Assembly (NCBI GenBank): GCA_947396885.1
Contig: OX377206.1
Coordinates: 5,346,658 to 5,410,657, forward strand
DNA length: 64,000 nucleotides
DNA from: Heligmosomoides polygyrus polygyrus
Lineage: Eukaryota > Nematoda > Chromadorea > Rhabditida > Heligmosomidae
Direction of reading: 5' to 3'
Shown here piece after piece: positions 36,870 through 48,560 of this stretch (the first letter of the stretch is position 1; each line of letters opens with the position of its first letter). A program made the position numbers and the translations under genes. The notes beneath the pieces were generated by a model that was not told the DNA's origin, ran no database searches, and saw only the letters and a program-made list of their open reading frames with translations.

Positions 36870-37435
36870 TTCAGCTGACTACTTGGGATTTGAAGAGCTT
36901 CGACGTGCATGCAGCTTTGAGGCATTTTTTGCGCATTTTTCCAGCCGTATGCGTTTCGCCGCTAGAAGAGCGCAGAACCCTGCTGCGGACTCCACCTGAC
37001 CGAGGAAAGCAGTTTTCACACGAGCAGCTTGGGTGGCACCCACCCCGGAGTCCCTTCCCCAGCGTGGTTCTGCGCGGAAAGAGCGCAGAACCTAGATCCA
37101 CACTCCCTGGGCGACGAGAGTTTCGCGTGGTTAATGCTAGGAATGAAGAATTTCGCGCTCCATCGCCAACGCGCGCCTAAATGATACGGTGACCATTCCG
37201 GGGTGTGTTTGTGAGGATCGTGCTAGTTGCGGTTCTCACCTCAATTCGGGTCCAAAGTCGATAAACGTGATTGATGATGGTTCTGGTTTCCCGCCCAAGC
37301 CAATCAAGCCTTCAATCCCACCGAGGTGAGAGACTGTGTACCAGAGTCTCCGAAGCATAAAACACTAGCGTAGACTCATAGACCGACCAACGAAAGTCTC
37401 TATATAAGTCACATTTGCATTGAAATTGCCTCCAC
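36870..37435. other. No supported gene
   Basis: Overlapping open frames on both strands (36871-37101 -, 36890-37180 +). The repeated phrase 'agagcgcagaacc' at about 36967 and 37079 hints at a small duplicated unit. No family recognised. Confidence 0.3.
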
Positions 37436-37437
37436 AG

Positions 37438-37554
37438 CATCCCGCAGACGTAGAATACGTGGCGAATATCACAAATGGATTAGCTAACGTCGTCCTTGAT
37501 CATCTCGTTATCTGGTTGCTTCACAATATTTGTATTTTCGAAAGCTCCAAATAA
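37438..37554 (+). other. Exon-like ORF after a good acceptor
   Basis: After tccacag: HPADVEYVANITNGLANVVL then DHLVIWLLHN, to a stop TAA. Phase 0 would follow 35954-36034. No domain recognised. Confidence 0.3.
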
Positions 37555-37573
37555 TTTAACCTCAACTTTTCAG

Positions 37574-37830
37574 TTCGTCCGATTATGGAGAAAATCCTCG
37601 GCTTCAAAATGCTGTTCGGAAAGGTGCCAGTGTTCAAGAAAGTGGGCTTCTCCGTGGAGCGTAGAAGTATCATAGTGCGCTCTTCGTCGTCTGCATGTCC
37701 CCAATCATCGGCGCCGAAGGGAGTGATGAGAACGTTTTCCACGAAGTTGGGCTGATCTGTATAATATTTGGTTGCGAAATTAATTGTCAATTTTGTTCTG
37801 GAGGTTGCTGTCATCCGTTCTGTCCGTCCC
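37574..37830 (-). other. Unrecognised ORF, both strands open
   Basis: On -, TKYYTDQPNFVENVLITPFG, DDWGHADDEERTMILL and PTFLNTGTFP look protein-like. The + strand is also open (IMEKILGFKMLFGKVPVFKK). I cannot decide which strand codes, if either. Confidence 0.25.
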
Positions 37831-38699
37831 ATTGATCTTCATGGTATTCATTTTCTTCCCGCTTCTCGTTCTGATTAGAACTTCCTTGCGTCGTGTAGCT
37901 CCGTTTATTTCGGCAGGTGATGAACTCGCTTGTATTGAGGTGCCTTCAGCACCTGTGGTGTTCTGACGTTTAGGTCCATCAGTCCTTCACCTACTGTTAG
38001 TTAGCCTAACGTCTTCTACTGTGAATAAGTGGTGATTTTGCCTAGCGATGAAGGAGAGGTTTAGTATTAGGCGATTGAAGATTGTCCCCGAACCTGTGAA
38101 TTTACCCTTTTAAAATCGTATTTTACAGCACTTTGTCTTTCGATTTGCCAACCATTCTATGCCTACCGATATGTTTAAACATATCCGTTTTTGCTTGCTG
38201 TTATGGGTGTCTGTGAATGAAATGTTATTCTGAAGTGTCGGATGTATCGGAGCTGTTCGATGTCATGATTATATCTGGAATTAAATGACAAACAGTTTCA
38301 GGAAGAACTCGTTCAGTAAAACTGTCACTGAAGCGGAAAAAAATGAAAAAATGAAAAAAATGAAACTGTCATTTATTCATTGAATCGGAATTAAGAGTGC
38401 AACCCAACATCCTACTGCTTTTTTTAGCACGAGAAGATGACGTAGCGTTACTCCTATGTACCATAATGTAGGATTGATTTCTTGTCACGCAATCAATATC
38501 ACATCGCACGTTCGAAATCCGGCGCGCAGCCTTGACGTGGTTTATCAGTGCTTCCCTTTTGCAAACTGGATGCTGAATTTCAGTCCAGCGAGGGTAGATC
38601 ATATATCTGGAGTCTATCCCAATGGTAGATCTGAACGGTGGGAGTAATTCAGTAATTCTTAGCTCCTTCGTTTAGTAACTCAATAGAGACAGCGGTTTT

Positions 38700-38865
38700 C
38701 AACCCTGTCAACCTATCCATCCCTGTGACCAAAATCCAGTTATATTGTGAGTGATTATAGTCCTTACATTTATAGGCATGCAAAACGGGACCACAACGAG
38801 CGGGATCGAACACCCCGCCTTTTTCGTATGAATCCGCCGCGCTAGCTCCTAGGATCGTCAGCGAC
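38700..38865 (-). repeat. tRNA-derived SINE (family 1, diverged)
   Basis: On -, D-arm-like ctaggagctagcgcgg and B-box tgttcgatccc, followed by ttgtggtcccgttttgca and cctata, which parallels the tail of the SINE at 1690-1875 (ttgcggccttatttttgcaa ... tcta). Confidence 0.55.
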
Positions 38866-38998
38866 ATGGAGTAGGCGAACAGCTATCTGCGACAGGCTGC
38901 TGTACCCTTTAATTACTGAAGCCTTGTCCTTTTATTTGAATCCTGGAACTTGTTCTTTGCAGAGCCCAAGTCGAGATGCTTGAATTTTCGTGTTTCTA

Positions 38999-39133
38999 AA
39001 GCCTATGTCATACCACGCTCACCCCGAGCCTAATGATAAGCTCCCATATCGATCGCGCGAAGCGATGAGTCGATATGGGAGCCTGTCATTAGGCTTCGCT
39101 CGGGGTGAGCGATGGTATGACGGAGGCCTAAGG
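38999..39133. mobile_element. Foldback element
   Basis: Near-palindrome: gcctatgtcataccacgctc accccgagcctaatgataag ... mirrored by cctgtcattaggcttcgctc ggggtgagcgatggtatgac, with ctcccatatcgat / tcgatatgggag at the centre. About 135 bp. Confidence 0.75.
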
Positions 39134-39211
39134 TAAACCATTGTCACCGTTCAGATTTGCCGTTCCGATACTTTCCCAGTGAAACAACTTTTGCCAATCT
39201 CACAGCGATAT

Positions 39212-39334
39212 CAAATAGTTAGGTGAAGGCAACAAAGTTCTTTTAGGGAACCTGACGTGATGTTCCTGGGTAGGCCGTGCATCAGAAGGGATCGTCGCAT
39301 CATACGTCGTTCAGCTAGCGAACCGCTGTAGGAT

Positions 39335-39373
<39 letters not shown>

Positions 39374-39530
39374 TATCAAATAGTTTTTGAAATACAACAA
39401 CGTTCTTTTAGGAAACCTGGTGCGATGACCGCCAGAATGCGGTCCATCGGCGAAGATCGTCGTCGCGGCATTCGTCGCCCAGCTAGTAAACCGCTGTAGG
39501 ATTTATTTATTTATTTATTTATTTATTATT
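39212..39530 (+). repeat. Tandem pair of about 160 bp ending in (TTTA)n
   Basis: Two diverged units share tatcaaatag at the start, cgttcttttaggaaacct/agttcttttagggaacct inside and aaccgctgtaggatttattt at the end, each finishing with a run of atttattt. The first run spans about 39334-39372. Confidence 0.75.
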
Positions 39531-39631
39531 CATGTTGTGGATACATGGTAACACAGAGATACTAGATGGGACAATAGAAGGTCTGCCTATGAAAGCAACT
39601 AGAACGGTGATTTAGTTAGCAGAAATTTCTT

Positions 39632-39779
39632 GGGATCAATCCTAGTCGGTGGGGTGTATGGTACAGCTTCAGCTGCGGTCCCTGGATGCGAAGGCTTTCG
39701 TTTAACGTGCTTGTGTGGCGTAGAGTGACATTCGAAACTAACACGGAAGCGTTACCCCCTCCCGACTAGGATAGATCCA
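39632..39779. mobile_element. Miniature inverted-repeat element (family B)
   Basis: 148 bp with ends ggatcaatcctagtcgg and ccgactaggatagatcc in mirror. Confidence 0.75.
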
Positions 39780-39789
39780 TTTCTCGAAT

Positions 39790-41095
39790 ATACCAAGGGT
39801 TTTCTGCAACGTGTAACTTAAGCTCCTACAAGCCACTGTATATCCAAAATGTAGACCTATTTCATGTTTTTATCATAATATGGCCTTTGAGCTTGAGTGT
39901 ACGTCTAGAAGTGGGCGCCACCTTGTACATTTATCCACACTTGGCTTTTGCTCTAGTGCAGACACCTACTTTTAAATCGGTTACAAAAATCGTGCAACAT
40001 TCTCATTTTGCAGGTTTTTGGATAAATTTTCTGGATGTTATTATAGAGAGTGAGAATGGAAACCTTGCTCTAGACTTGCACATAAGCTCGTCGCACCAGC
40101 ACGTTCTTAACCCCACGATCTTTATGGGTTCATTTTTGAAAAATCATTCCTTGAAATAATTTGAAATTCCTACCACATATGAGCAATAGCAATTAGCCAC
40201 TTCAGCTCCGAAAACTTCACGTACAACAAGGTCCAAGATTGCGCGATTTTTTGAGCGCTGTTTGCCAGCATTGATAGCTTGTTAGCCACCCAGGGAAACG
40301 CGGTATTTAGTGTCTTTTTTCCCTAAAATGACAATCACAAGTGCTGGTGTTATCTTAACTCCGGTAATTGACCTTCGGTTAACCAGCGGCAGAAGGCTGG
40401 ATGACCTGTGCTTTCCCTATTCGCAGGGTAGCTGTCGCCATTCAGGGTCTGATCTTTGATCTCTAAACCATACCATTTCTCAGCAAAAAGAGGCAGTCGA
40501 GCGTTTAAAAGAGCTCTTTTTGATTCAAGAGGCGTTTTTGGCGCTGTCGCAATATAGCTGCGCCCGTTTTTCACTTTCACGACGAATTAAGGAAGGACAA
40601 GGACGAATAATGCAAGGTTGAATAGGAGTTTGTGGGTCGTGGAGCTGTTCGGCAAAACAATGCCGATCTGATTCGTATTATAATATTTTGTATGGTACAA
40701 GTCCTCTGCTATGGAGATATGCTATAAGCTCCATGTAAAGAACAATAGCGCCACTGTTTAACGCTCTCTGCAGGCATTGTGAACAATTCGCTTTAATCGA
40801 TTGAACACGGGCAACTAATCAATATAAGGGCGTCTGTGCGATTTCCTTTTTTTGAATTTTTGCCGACTCTTCCCCTGTTCGTTCTGGTTTCGACATGGTA
40901 TCATTCACGGCGGTAATTCGAAAGTGCAGATTATGTGGCCCGTTCGGCAAACTAACCTTATTTTCCTTCATTTGTGCATTAGCGTTTATATGCAAGCAGG
41001 AGGAGTTTGTAGCTATTAATCAAGATTCAGAAGCGTACGCTGTCTGGTTCTGTCACGAAATTTCTGTGACGGGGGAGGTGCAGGCCTAGGAGACG
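39790..41095. other. No confident gene
   Basis: Open frames at 39887-40159 and 40350-40580 have no recognised features. After cattag at about 40978-40983 a frame reads FICKQEEFVAINQDSEAYAV then WFCHEIS to a stop at 41087; it is exon-like but unplaced. Confidence 0.3.
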
Positions 41096-41328
41096 GATCT
41101 ATCCTAGTCTGGGGGTGGGGGGGGGCAGCTACAGAAGCCAAACAAAAACTAGCAGGGATGGGCTCCTACGGCTAAGAAATTGCTAATAAAGGTTTTCTCA
41201 CAGAGTCCTTAGGTAGACTCCTCTTTTTAAAATTAGTTTGTTTGCTGCTAATTTTCCCGCCGTTGTCAAAAAAGTTACGTGGTGAAGTGCCCCTCCCCCC
41301 CCCCCCCACAAACTAGGATAGATCATCC
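41096..41328. mobile_element. Miniature inverted-repeat element (family B)
   Basis: Left end ggatctatcctagtctggg, right end actaggatagatcatcc, with a G-run inside the left end and a 13-base C-run inside the right end. About 233 bp. Confidence 0.75.
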
Positions 41329-41960
41329 GAGGTGCCCTCGTGAATGTAATTCGCGACAAAGTTGCCTCAATGGAGACGTCGACATAGAAAAACCACTTCA
41401 ATGGCTTCCATATAGAGAAGGTTCGCTACAGGAGAGCAAAAACTAATATCTGGTTGGATTCCAACCAAATTATTCTGTAATAACTTACCCGCCTCATTAG
41501 GGTTTTCATAAAGCCAAAGCATTGAAAAGTATTCCGATTTCTCTATTCAACGATCGATCCATTGCGAGTAGCTAATCGATGTAGGTTGTTTACCTGCTTT
41601 CTTTTTGTTTTCTCAATTTTGGACGAGGCTTACCTTCAAATCGCTTTGGTTTCGACACTTTCGACCATTCATATTTCTTTAGGAAACCACATGTTGGCTT
41701 TTTTTGCGAACAGTTTTCAAAATCACTCTATTTCGCTTCGCTTGGAGCAACACTGACTTGTCACAATATTCGGGTTTTGTCTCAAGGAAACATTCATTGA
41801 AAAATTGTATGTCTCGTCTCATATGAAAAGCAATGTCCTAGCATTCTCCTATTTACATAGTCGGCTGATTTGCTGCATAAGAAATAGTTGTAATTTCCAA
41901 ACAGTTAACCGCCTCGCTGGTTTGATTCAGCTCCAAATATTCGCTGCATTTCTGTTTTAG

Positions 41961-42050
41961 TGGATTTCGCTCTATTGAAAAGTTACCCATTTCCCGGTCA
42001 GGAGATCGAATAAGTGTAAAGGACTACGACTTTGCTTATACAGAACAAAA
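41961..42050 (+). other. Probable internal exon, gene unknown
   Basis: Between tctgttttag and gtaagt the only open frame reads GFRSIEKLPISRSGDRISVK then DYDFAYTEQ. The splice sites are strong. No adjoining exon of matching phase is convincing nearby. Confidence 0.35.
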
Positions 42051-42059
42051 GTAAGTGCA

Positions 42060-44040
42060 AGTTTTGATGCAAATGAAATGAAAAAGGGACATCGCGAATA
42101 ACAAGTCAAATTACCATAGCGAGAAGATGATGTCGTTGTCCTTTTATCGATTGAATAATTTTCTTTTTTGATGATATGATATGGTTGATGTTTCGATGTT
42201 GATGAATGATATGTTGGTAGGATGACATGTTTCCTTCCCTCGTCGCTCCTAGAATACCCTCTTTGGGGTCTCCTGGAAATTAAAATGTATCCATTTCATG
42301 ACCATAATCGATTTCGTGGCACGACCAGACCGCGGAATAGGGCGCCACCGCGCGACCGCGATCCGATCGCTGCCGAATTTGCGATTATATAGCGATGAAT
42401 AGCGTTATTGAAGAAATGTTGAGTCGTCTCAAGAACTCTCAACAACATGTGGCAGTGATTTGACCTTCCAAATCGATCACCCAACCGTTTTGACCAAAGT
42501 TCAAAAAATGTCACGGGAACCTATGTTGAAAACTGCCAAAGAAACGTGGGCTGTTCGCATTTTACATGACTGTGCTTATCAGACTATTTTAGTTTTGATC
42601 ACCCGACGCCCACAGTACTTACTGTCGAATATCGGACGGCCTCCGAAAATACGTCATCGTCGTGAGTGGTTCTGTGTTTTAACTTTGTTTTATTATATGT
42701 CGTCATTTCCTTGCATTGAGACCGCAATTTTTAGAAGAAAATGAAATCGTCGTTAAATTCGAGCTAAAAATGTGAGGACGAGTTTTCGGAGGAAAACTTG
42801 TCCAATCGTTGTGGGACCACGTGAGCTCACATCGCTGGAACTGTAGAGTTGCAGCTAGCCACCATAATTTCGGCGCTGATAAGCTTTACCAAGGAGTACA
42901 AGTTAACTAATCGACCCACGTTGACAAATTTTCCAGCTCTCCCCGGATTTTTATTGTACCTAGAATGCAACTGCTTTGCGATCTATAAAAATCTGCCCCA
43001 CGTTTATCAACACATTTCATTTTGTGACTCACTGGTTTCCATTGGATGACAAAGAAGTGATAGAAGGCAACGTATTCTGAAGGAAATTTCCAGAAGACGG
43101 ACGCCGTATTACAACAACCAATAGGAGTCTAAGCTTCATATTGTGTCTCGCACCTGAGGGAGAAGCTTAAAATTCCATATTGACACTTTTTTCGGTGCTC
43201 TGGGATCGGCGATAGTAAGAACTTCAGGATGTGGCGGTAGATGGCCCATCCCGGTTTCGGATTTCCCTCCCTCGTCTAATCCAGATCTCAACATAAGAAG
43301 TTCTTTTTTCGTTCTAGAAGTACATATGCCGTCGTTGTTTGTTTCACGTTCAACGAAGCGGTATGTTATAGGATCATTGTCCATCCAGACTCTGATGTTA
43401 CGCCCTGATGGGCCGCCGACATGGATTCAAAAATTTGCCGCGCGCGTGAAAGCGATTCGAATCGCGTAGAAGTGCTTTACGTGGGATCACTGTTCTTCAC
43501 TCCACATCGACAGGTTGAGTAGGAACTAAATAGATGTGCATCGAAACAATGTCATGCAGTTACTTGGTAAAGAGGGATGTGCAAGGTGAGTCCCTGCTAG
43601 GTGAAACTATGGCTGCTCATTTTGACTATGAAGTGGTGCAACAAAGTTTCGTGAACAGAACAGTTTCGTGCTCACCGTGTGGAAAATTTAGAAGCATAAT
43701 GGAATTTTATTGTCATGTTCTTCAACATGGAAACTTAAGGAACTACAGCTGCTGGTTTTTTTATTTCCACTTCGTTTGCTGTTTTAAAGTCTAATGCACC
43801 TTCCATTCATTTAGATGCTAGGTGTATGGTGAACCGTAGGCTTCTTAGATTGGACACCACTGCTATCAAATAGTTTCCGTTACTTATGTTCACTCTTTCA
43901 TGTGTTCGAAATACATTGTTTGGCGGGTGGGCAAAAGAGAGGGTCTCACGACGATACCCCGAAAGCTACAGAAAGGACGTTCATGTAGTTTGGATTTCAC
44001 ACGAAGAACTCATCCCTACATTTTTGGCATACTTTTAACG
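42060..44040. other. No confident gene
   Basis: Open frame 42460-42744 (+) and others lack features. Nothing recognisable. Confidence 0.3.
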
Positions 44041-44046
44041 GCAAGT

Positions 44047-44184
44047 AAGGCCCCATATATATTTCCAACGCCGAGCGATGTGACGCCATACAAGGTAACC
44101 AAATTGATCGATCGCGTCGCTCAATCAATGTGGCCACAATGCGTGGCGTGGCGTCGCGCGGCGTCGAAGTATAAACGCATCCTA
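44047..44184. mobile_element. Miniature inverted-repeat element (family A variant)
   Basis: Starts aggccccatatatatttcc and ends gcgtcgaagtataaacg; closest to 15262-15394. Confidence 0.55.
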
Positions 44185-44402
44185 TGAGAGTGGTCATCGT
44201 GGAATCCTATGTTTAGTATGATGTTGTGCTGTTACGTTCACTAGGAGGAATGCAAGAGCTTCAGCAAGTCATTTAATTTATTATTTAACAGGTTTGCCTT
44301 TTCGGTATCCAGGAGGACCAGTAAACCAGACCGCCGATGTTGAATTTCAGCGATGCTGTTTTGGAAACAATCACCTGTACTTCTATAGACATGCAAAAAT
44401 AA

Positions 44403-44472
44403 GACCGCAATGAGCGGATTCGAACCCTCGGCCTAATTTCAACGGGTCAGTCACCTTACCCACTAGGCCAAA
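44403..44472 (-). repeat. tRNA-derived SINE head (family 1) in copy 2
   Basis: Counterpart of 1791-1866, with gggttcgaatcc in place of gagttcgaatcc, so slightly closer to a consensus B box. Confidence 0.6.
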
Positions 44473-45089
44473 CGCTTTGGTCGCGCACGGCGAAGCAAAT
44501 CATTAGATCTATAGTATGTTATGCTTTCGCCGACACTCTATACACACCACTTATGCTGTTCAGATCTATCGTTGGCATAGTCTTCTTGTGAGGCCAACTG
44601 AAGTGTGTTCGTCAATCTTAGTCAACACATTTCCTCAGCAGTCTCCAAGTTCAGATTTAGAAGAGAACAGTCTACACTTTATATGGATAAATTTGGCCTG
44701 TCTATAAACTCGCCGCTAAACCCACAAACGCAAAAAACTGCGGACAAGTTGTTCTGGCGCGATAGGTAAACATTCAGGCAGGCGAACACGCGCGTTGGCG
44801 ATGGAGCGCGAGATCCTTCATCCCAAGCATTACACGCACAAACCTCTCGTCACTCGGGGAGGGGGGGGGGGGAGTTTTTGAAATGGGATTGCGACGGGAT
44901 CTGACAAGTATTCTACCTATAGGTGCAGTCTCTTCTCGGAACACCCAAGTGAGTTCTGGCGTTGCTTTCTTTAGACTGAGCATATGGTGATGTGTATATT
45001 TCTGCATATCTCAGTACGTGGATGGATTCCAGTCCACTCAAAGCGTCTACACGTTTTTTCAGCAATTTGATTTTATCCTTGTGTTGCAG

Positions 45090-45209
45090 GTCGTCAAAAG
45101 AAGCGACGTCGTGGAAAGCATCGTGTGCAAAGTGGTGTGTGGCGATGAAGCTGAAGCCGTGGCCTTCTACCTTACTACGAAGGGGCAAGAGGAGGCTTCC
45201 GAGGAGTGA
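45090..45209 (+). other. Copy of the small-gene last exon
   Basis: After gtgttgcag: VVKRSDVVESIVCKVVCGDE then AEAVAFYLTTKGQEEASEE and a stop. Compared with 2484-2603 several amino acids differ but the frame and stop are kept. No phase-compatible partner exon is certain here; it could serve the gene beginning at 29472. Confidence 0.4.
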
Positions 45210-45555
45210 TAAAATTCGTTGTTTTTGAGGTGCACGAGGACCTGTCGTTATTCGTCATTTTATTTTCTTTTCTTCCACATCACTTCTTGTAAAGGCAATA
45301 ATCTCGATACTGCTCCGTTTTCTGGTTGTTTGAAGATGTCTGATATGCATGAAGGCATTGTTCTTTGAGTGTGTTCTTTATTTCACCGAGATTGCTGTTC
45401 TACGTGCAGCCGTTGTATTTTCACACGCAAGTCCATCATGTTTCGTCAGTTTACTCAGGCACTGAGCAACTACATAGAATCACCTCAGTAACGGTGGCGG
45501 CAGCGTAAAGCCTAGGAGCGCCTAGCTTCAAAAAGTCATGCAAATGCAGATCCCC

Positions 45556-45682
45556 ATGGAAATTCGATATTAGAGTAGGTGTGCAATGAAGCGGCGCCGT
45601 CTTGAGGGATTCGAACTCCCGGCGTTACATAGGTGAAGCAGATCCTCTGCCACTCCGCCAACCAACCAGCGCTACTATCTAC
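45556..45682 (-). repeat. tRNA-derived SINE (family 2)
   Basis: On -, perfect A-box tggcggagtgg and B-box gttcgaatccc, with the same tail as 20628-20758. It lies in the copy-2-specific block. Confidence 0.7.
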
Positions 45683-45689
45683 AGTACCG

Positions 45690-46520
45690 CCGCTAAACAT
45701 TCAACCAAACGACGTTTGCGACGCAAAAACGCGTTTTTGCGTCGCATCATGATAACTTTCTCCAAAGTAAAGCCTTTCTCGCCAAAATTTACAAGTTTTT
45801 GGCGCCAAAATTTTTCGGATACCCCGTTCCGAATCTTCAAAAATTCATGGCCCGCGAAATTGCTCGTTTCTGAAATATTCAAAAGACCGGGCCCACGGAA
45901 TTTCCGTAGTCAAATTCAACCAGAAATCCGTCGTTCGAGGAATTTGCGTTATCCGAAATTTTCGATCGGATGCAATGTATACTAACGAATCATAATCGTA
46001 AGCCGTTGACGTACAAATGTTAGGGGCAACAGCAGCACTCAGCTTGCTACTTACAACCCTCCCCCCTTCCCTCTAGCCTTACCCTGAAAAATGCATTTCT
46101 TCGTTTCTTTCTCCATTTCTTCGTTCCTCCCGGCAAAAGTACGCAGTATTGCGTCGCGGGGCTGCACCACCCGCCGTTGTCATGGCTGCCCGCGGCACCC
46201 GCAAGACTCTGCTGCTGGCCTTATCCAGGGTGTTTCTATTGCAGCAGCTTACCCCTTGAGCACATATTTAATACCAGCTATGTTAGGAGTAGTAACTTCT
46301 CGTTGGAGACACGGTGAAAAAATATTCGCCACCTACTCCGAAGAAAACTCCCTGCCGACTTGCATATAATCACCGTTCCGTTAGTGTAACTTCCATTTTT
46401 GCTAAAAGTTGAGGAAACTCAAAGTGCTCTTGTGAGATACTTTGAATCAAATTCCTAAATACCCAATAATCAACAGATCCGCTGAAAATGCTTAATGACT
46501 AAACACAAGTGCTTGATAAA
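45690..46520. other. Copy-2-specific DNA without a gene
   Basis: Includes 45780-45980, an A/T-biased stretch with repeated 'ccgaaat/ccgaatc' words that resembles 27115-27295. The open frame 46091-46369 has no recognised features. Confidence 0.35.
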
Positions 46521-46525
46521 GAAAA

Positions 46526-46760
46526 GTGGATGTGGACGTTGTCTATTTTGATTTTATGAAAGCGTTCGACAAGGTCCCTTCCGCTAGGCTGACTAACAAA
46601 CCTAGAGAAATGGGTGTCCATCCCAGAATAACTGAGTGGATAAAAAATCGAATCTGACAGGACCTTCCATGTTAGAATTAATGAGTCTCCTAATCGCAAC
46701 CACTCACATTTGGTGTTCCTTAAGGTGGAGGTTTGTCTCCAGTTCTTTTTTATAAGAGAG
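46526..46760 (+). mobile_element. CR1/Jockey-like reverse transcriptase relic
   Basis: On +, VDVVYFDFMKAFDKVPSARL is the palm A motif, followed by REMGVHPRITEWIKNRI and then stops. Only a fragment. It lies just before the block at 46813 shared with copy 1. Confidence 0.75.
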
Positions 46761-46932
46761 GGAAAGTTGGTGGAAGTCAATGGCTTGAGTCAGTGAATAT
46801 GGTCGAGACAGGACGTGGTAGGTGGATTACAATCCTTTAAGAGGGACAGTAGGTTGAAATAACGACCAAGAGGGCCTCTAATGTTTTCGTCGATTTTCCA
46901 CAGATTATCCATTGTCACATACGTTCCGCGAT

Positions 46933-48560
46933 GTTCTTTCAGAGCATTGTTTGCTGCTCTACTTCATTTTCCAGGACGATAGGAAAGCTTCTACTTTCAC
47001 CAGACCCGTACTGTGAGGAATTTTTGTAGACGTCTGGGAGAGGGTTCCCAGAATTGATGGTACAACTTCCTTTGATATCCGTGCTATTTATTAAGCCTTG
47101 TAGAAGTTTTCAGAGATTGCTGAATTTTGAGACTTGCTAGGCTTCGCAAATTGTTACACCCAAGTTAAGTTGGTAAAATAGACTGCAAAAAACCTTCGTA
47201 TTTCTTCACCATACAAACTGAAGCACGTGCATTTTACTGTTTTCCTTGCACAGGCCGAAGCAGCGCAGCCCTGTGATGCACACTTCCGCGCTCTAACGTG
47301 TCCTGCGGCTATTCAAAGGTTTAACGTGGCTGGGGGGCGGCAGCGATACTCAGAGTGACGCGTGCGGTCGCGCGCGCGAGCTGGCTCTGGGCGGAGTCCT
47401 CGCTGCTTCGCTGGCGGAGAGGACGAGTTTTGCGCGACACAGCCGAGGCTGGACGGGCTAAAGTGCGAGACAGCGGATGCACTGGTGGGCACTGCAGCAA
47501 AGGGGTCGAGAGGGAAACTGGTGTGGTCAAATAATAGGGGAGATCCAAAGACAACTGAGTATTGGGTTATGGAGAAGGTCCTTACGGTATCATTAGAAGA
47601 ACAAACATTTGTTTTTAGGTTAGGCATTCATATTAAAAGTGGGAAGGTGTTCAGTCATAGATCTTTGTGCTTCAAGCGCTGCCTACAACGGTTACGCGTT
47701 CAGCGAAGTGTGTCGTATGTTCAGAGGCGGATTACTGACGAACCTATAAAAATTGGGGTTGATCGCCTTTTGTAGAGGTTTCAAAGCTTCCTCATGATTA
47801 TGACTGAAACCCCTGCTTTCTTCTCAGTAGGTTCGAATACCTAAGGTACGAAGAAGAAAGAAGTATCCATCCAGCGCTAATAATCAGCGCTCGGAGCCCA
47901 GCAAAATGTCTCACAATTTAACTAACCTAATAGCAAACTGGCCTAATTACGAGTGTAAATATTGGCATACTCTAACATCTCTCTAATATAGGTAGACAAT
48001 GTGGTGGAGTAAAAGCCAAAACAAAACTATATCCACGGATGCTTGATATTCTGCGGGCGAAACACCATGAGCATAATGTGCTCTGGAACACCTATTTTCT
48101 CTATAATACGATTTTCACCACCTTTTAATAAGTTAAGATCATCTACTGGCCATGTTTAGTGAACCCGTAAGTGAACTTCAGTTCTCTCTCCACCACCCAT
48201 TTGACGTAGTCTAGATTCCACCCCAGTTCTGACCACTTATTTGGGAACTCCTAATTTTTCATTGTGAGGGGTCAGCTTTAGAAGCCGGCTCATTATTACG
48301 TCGAATTCCACAGCTTTCTCCTCTTGCTGCAGCCGAAACTATTCATAAGACAGGTAGGGACGTGGGGTTCCGCATTAGCACGCTCAGCACGTCCGGCAAC
48401 TCCTACACGATCCTGTCAGGGCTAGAGATGGTCCTGCTGCAGCGCCGCACCGCGACCGCACGCATGGCTGCGAGTGAGTATCGTTGCTCGCAGCCAACGT
48501 GGCTAGCTTTCCCTGTCGCCAGCGGTCGTTTTCTGCATAACGTATCAACCGTATATATTG
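46933..48560. other. Gene-free flank upstream of glh copy 2
   Basis: Counterpart of 3270-4720 plus the extra 46933-47127. Same GC-rich stretch and open-frame artefacts. Confidence 0.5.

Noticed and set aside
39334..39530. CRISPR-like regular repeats
   Set aside because: These are (TTTA)n runs in a tandem pair; no repeat-spacer pattern occurs anywhere and the genome is eukaryotic.
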